Assembly: GCA_016784025.1 (NCBI GenBank)
Contig: JADHVL010000002.1
Coordinates: 116,490-180,489, forward strand
Direction of reading: 5' to 3'
Source: Fidelibacterota bacterium
GTDB taxonomy: Bacteria; Fidelibacterota; UBA8477; JABMPR01
Length of the DNA: 64,000 nt
The notes under the pieces are model-generated. The model ran no database searches. It saw nothing but the letters and a program-made list of their open reading frames with translations, and had not been told where the DNA came from. Position 1 is the stretch's first letter, and every line of letters begins with the position of its first letter. This document shows positions 62,823-64,000 of this stretch, piece after piece. A program made the translations under genes and the position numbers.

Positions 62823-62857
62823 AGCCTGTCGAAGTATGACACACCCTTCGACGGGCT
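62823..62857. repeat. Intergenic hairpin of the TCGAC..GCT repeat type
   Basis: AGCCTGTCGAAG (62823-62834) pairs with CTTCGACGGGCT (62846-62857), one G-T type mismatch, and is followed by GGTGAC as in the repeat at 504-523. It separates the convergent RND gene and dockerin-protein gene. Confidence 0.7.
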
Positions 62858-62904
62858 AAAGGTGACAACTCTCTTTCAGAACTGGCAATTGACCTTCTCT
62901 TTAA

Positions 62905-64000
62905 TTATTGGTCGTACAGCAATTCCAGGCAGAGCATCGCGTCCAAAACATTTAGCACATCATCAGAATTAAGGTCAGCACTCTCAGCTTGTACGGTGGT
63001 GGGGGTCTCTATAAATAATATGAAATCAATGAGAGCAGTAAGATCTTGAATATTGATCAAGTAGTCTGCATTTACATCTCCATAGGGTGGTGTCCCATTG
63101 ATGACTTCAAGGTGGATATTTATGGGAATTTCAGCCAGGTTCCCAGCGTTTGATGTGAGTACTAAAGGCACAGAAAAGCTTCCCTGATTCAAACTCCTGG
63201 TATCTGTATCGACTCGGAAGATACTGGATTCACCTGGCGCTATCACATCTGTCCACTTATTTACGATGAGCCAGCTGGATTGTCGATGGATGAGGATAGC
63301 AGTTCCATCACTTATGGAATTTGGGCTATTGTAGCAAATCTGAAGCCCCTTATTTTTTAAGACATTCTGAATACCCACAGTGGAACTGGTGACGATTCCC
63401 TCCATCTCCAGATACTGCAAAATCAAATTTCCATCTGCCATGAGAATGAGCTGGAAAGTATGCCGGTCTTCAGTCCCGAATTTTGGAAAATTATCCCAGG
63501 TTATAACGGTGGTATCCTGACCATTGCTCCATAAATAAGGTTTCCCTTGAACCCCACTATTATTGTTTAAATCATCCCACCATGCCGCTATAAATGCTGG
63601 AGGGGCTGACCCATTGGGCAGTGGTAGGTTGTTCCATGGATATTCTGCTGAAGTGAATGAAATCGAGCCATTGCTGCTGAGCATAAATTCTGAATAGATG
63701 TCTGCAAAGAATGGGAAATCAAAACCGATATCGAAGGGACCAATTGAGGAGTCATCAGGATCTCCAGGAAAAATGAGTTCATTTTCATTCTGAGAGATGT
63801 CGCGCCATTCAAATTGGGGTCCATTGGGATCATCCTGATCCAGCCATTCGTAGTCAAAAATATCACGGAGGGAGGAAGCATAGGGTGCTCCATCTGGTTC
63901 GGCACCACCTTTTATAAAATTGAATCCTGCAACTGAATTGACGGCTGGTGTAGGATCGACTTCCTCTGGTGATCCAATATCGTAGACCAGATCTGAGCCT
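62905..64000 (-). CDS. Secreted dockerin-repeat protein, N-terminus beyond window edge
   Basis: The frame is open to the right edge of the window; 365 residues are visible. An internal ATG at 63684 is not the start, because conserved-looking sequence continues upstream ('YDIGSPEEVDPTPAVNSVAG', 'FDYEWLDQDDPNG', 'GPFDIGFDFPFFADIYSEF'). The visible part begins with a beta-sandwich of the type seen between subtilisin-like and other surface domains, followed by 'SFSVPLVLTSNAGNLAEIPI' and a C-terminal dockerin pair: 'DVNADYLINIQDLTALIDFI' and 'DLNSDDVLNVLDAMLCLELL', each a calcium-binding loop plus helix. The catalytic or binding part lies outside. Surface display or complex assembly is expected. 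Confidence 0.85.
   Translation of the reverse strand, partial: GSDLVYDIGSPEEVDPTPAVNSVAGFNFIKGGAEPDGAPYASSLRDIFDYEWLDQDDPNGPQFEWRDISQNENELIFPGDPDDSSIGPFDIGFDFPFFADIYSEFMLSSNGSISFTSAEYPWNNLPLPNGSAPPAFIAAWWDDLNNNSGVQGKPYLWSNGQDTTVITWDNFPKFGTEDRHTFQLILMADGNLILQYLEMEGIVTSSTVGIQNVLKNKGLQICYNSPNSISDGTAILIHRQSSWLIVNKWTDVIAPGESSIFRVDTDTRSLNQGSFSVPLVLTSNAGNLAEIPINIHLEVINGTPPYGDVNADYLINIQDLTALIDFILFIETPTTVQAESADLNSDDVLNVLDAMLCLELLYDQ

Noticed and set aside
1-64000. CRISPR arrays, tRNA or rRNA genes, integrase/prophage genes
   Set aside because: No regularly spaced identical repeats, no clover-leaf sequences and no recombinase or phage gene was seen in any intergenic gap.

Overview
The window looks like chromosomal DNA of an FCB-superphylum bacterium. 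Three secreted proteins end in a type IX secretion (Por-type) sorting domain with the 'NYPNPFNP' kind of motif, another carries dockerin repeats, and the outer-membrane proteins and lipoproteins fit a diderm. Marinimicrobia, Cloacimonadota, Calditrichota and KSB1-like lineages all remain possible; no rRNA or other decisive marker is present. No tRNA, rRNA, CRISPR array or prophage was seen.

Region 1 (1-15.4 kb, + strand) is a selenium-linked purine / molybdenum-hydroxylase cluster of the E. coli ygeW-ygeY-ygfK-ssnA-ygfM-xdhD type: the end of YgeY, the knotted carbamoyltransferase YgeW, two fold-type-II PLP enzymes, a [2Fe-2S] and an FAD hydroxylase subunit, YgfK, an 8-oxoguanine-deaminase/SsnA-type amidohydrolase, and a second FAD, [2Fe-2S] and molybdopterin set. 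Two short GxxExxY (PD-(D/E)XK-like) genes sit inside the cluster, each framed by degenerate inverted arrays of short repeats, and a third repeat pair without a gene lies nearby. They look like small insertions.

Region 2 (15.5-25.6 kb) is housekeeping and repair: Tag, DinB, an AlkD-like protein, a ClC channel with CBS and RCK_C domains, TrmO, an M1 peptidase with a sorting domain, a HAD phosphatase and two envelope proteins.

Region 3 (25.8-31.9 kb) is a compact operon pta-ackA-acp-gntR-DUF4954-nagB. A GntR/HutC-like operator lies in the spacer of the predicted pta promoter and a strong terminator follows nagB. The gene set suggests coupling of amino-sugar breakdown to acetate/acetyl-CoA conversion.

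Region 4 (31.97-32.82 kb, - strand) is the most striking locus. It is a secreted TlpA/redoxin-like protein whose first active-site cysteine codon is an in-frame UGA (U-x-x-C). A perfect 7-bp hairpin with a GGU loop starts 10 nt after the UGA, which matches a bacterial SECIS element. The protein also has a T9SS sorting domain, so it would be an exported selenoprotein. It lies about 17 kb from the selenium-linked hydroxylase cluster.

Region 5 (33-45.6 kb) is nitrogen and sulfur assimilation: an Lrp-family regulator, type II (eukaryote-like) glutamine synthetase, glutamate synthase large subunit, MetA, and an O-acetylhomoserine sulfhydrylase that appears to start at a non-canonical AUC codon. 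A heterodimeric ABC exporter lies between. Region 6 (45.7-64 kb) is envelope biology: a large FG-GAP protein with sorting domain, outer-membrane proteins, a VWA lipoprotein, a histidine kinase / sigma54 activator operon divergent from an RND pump, and a truncated dockerin protein at the right edge.
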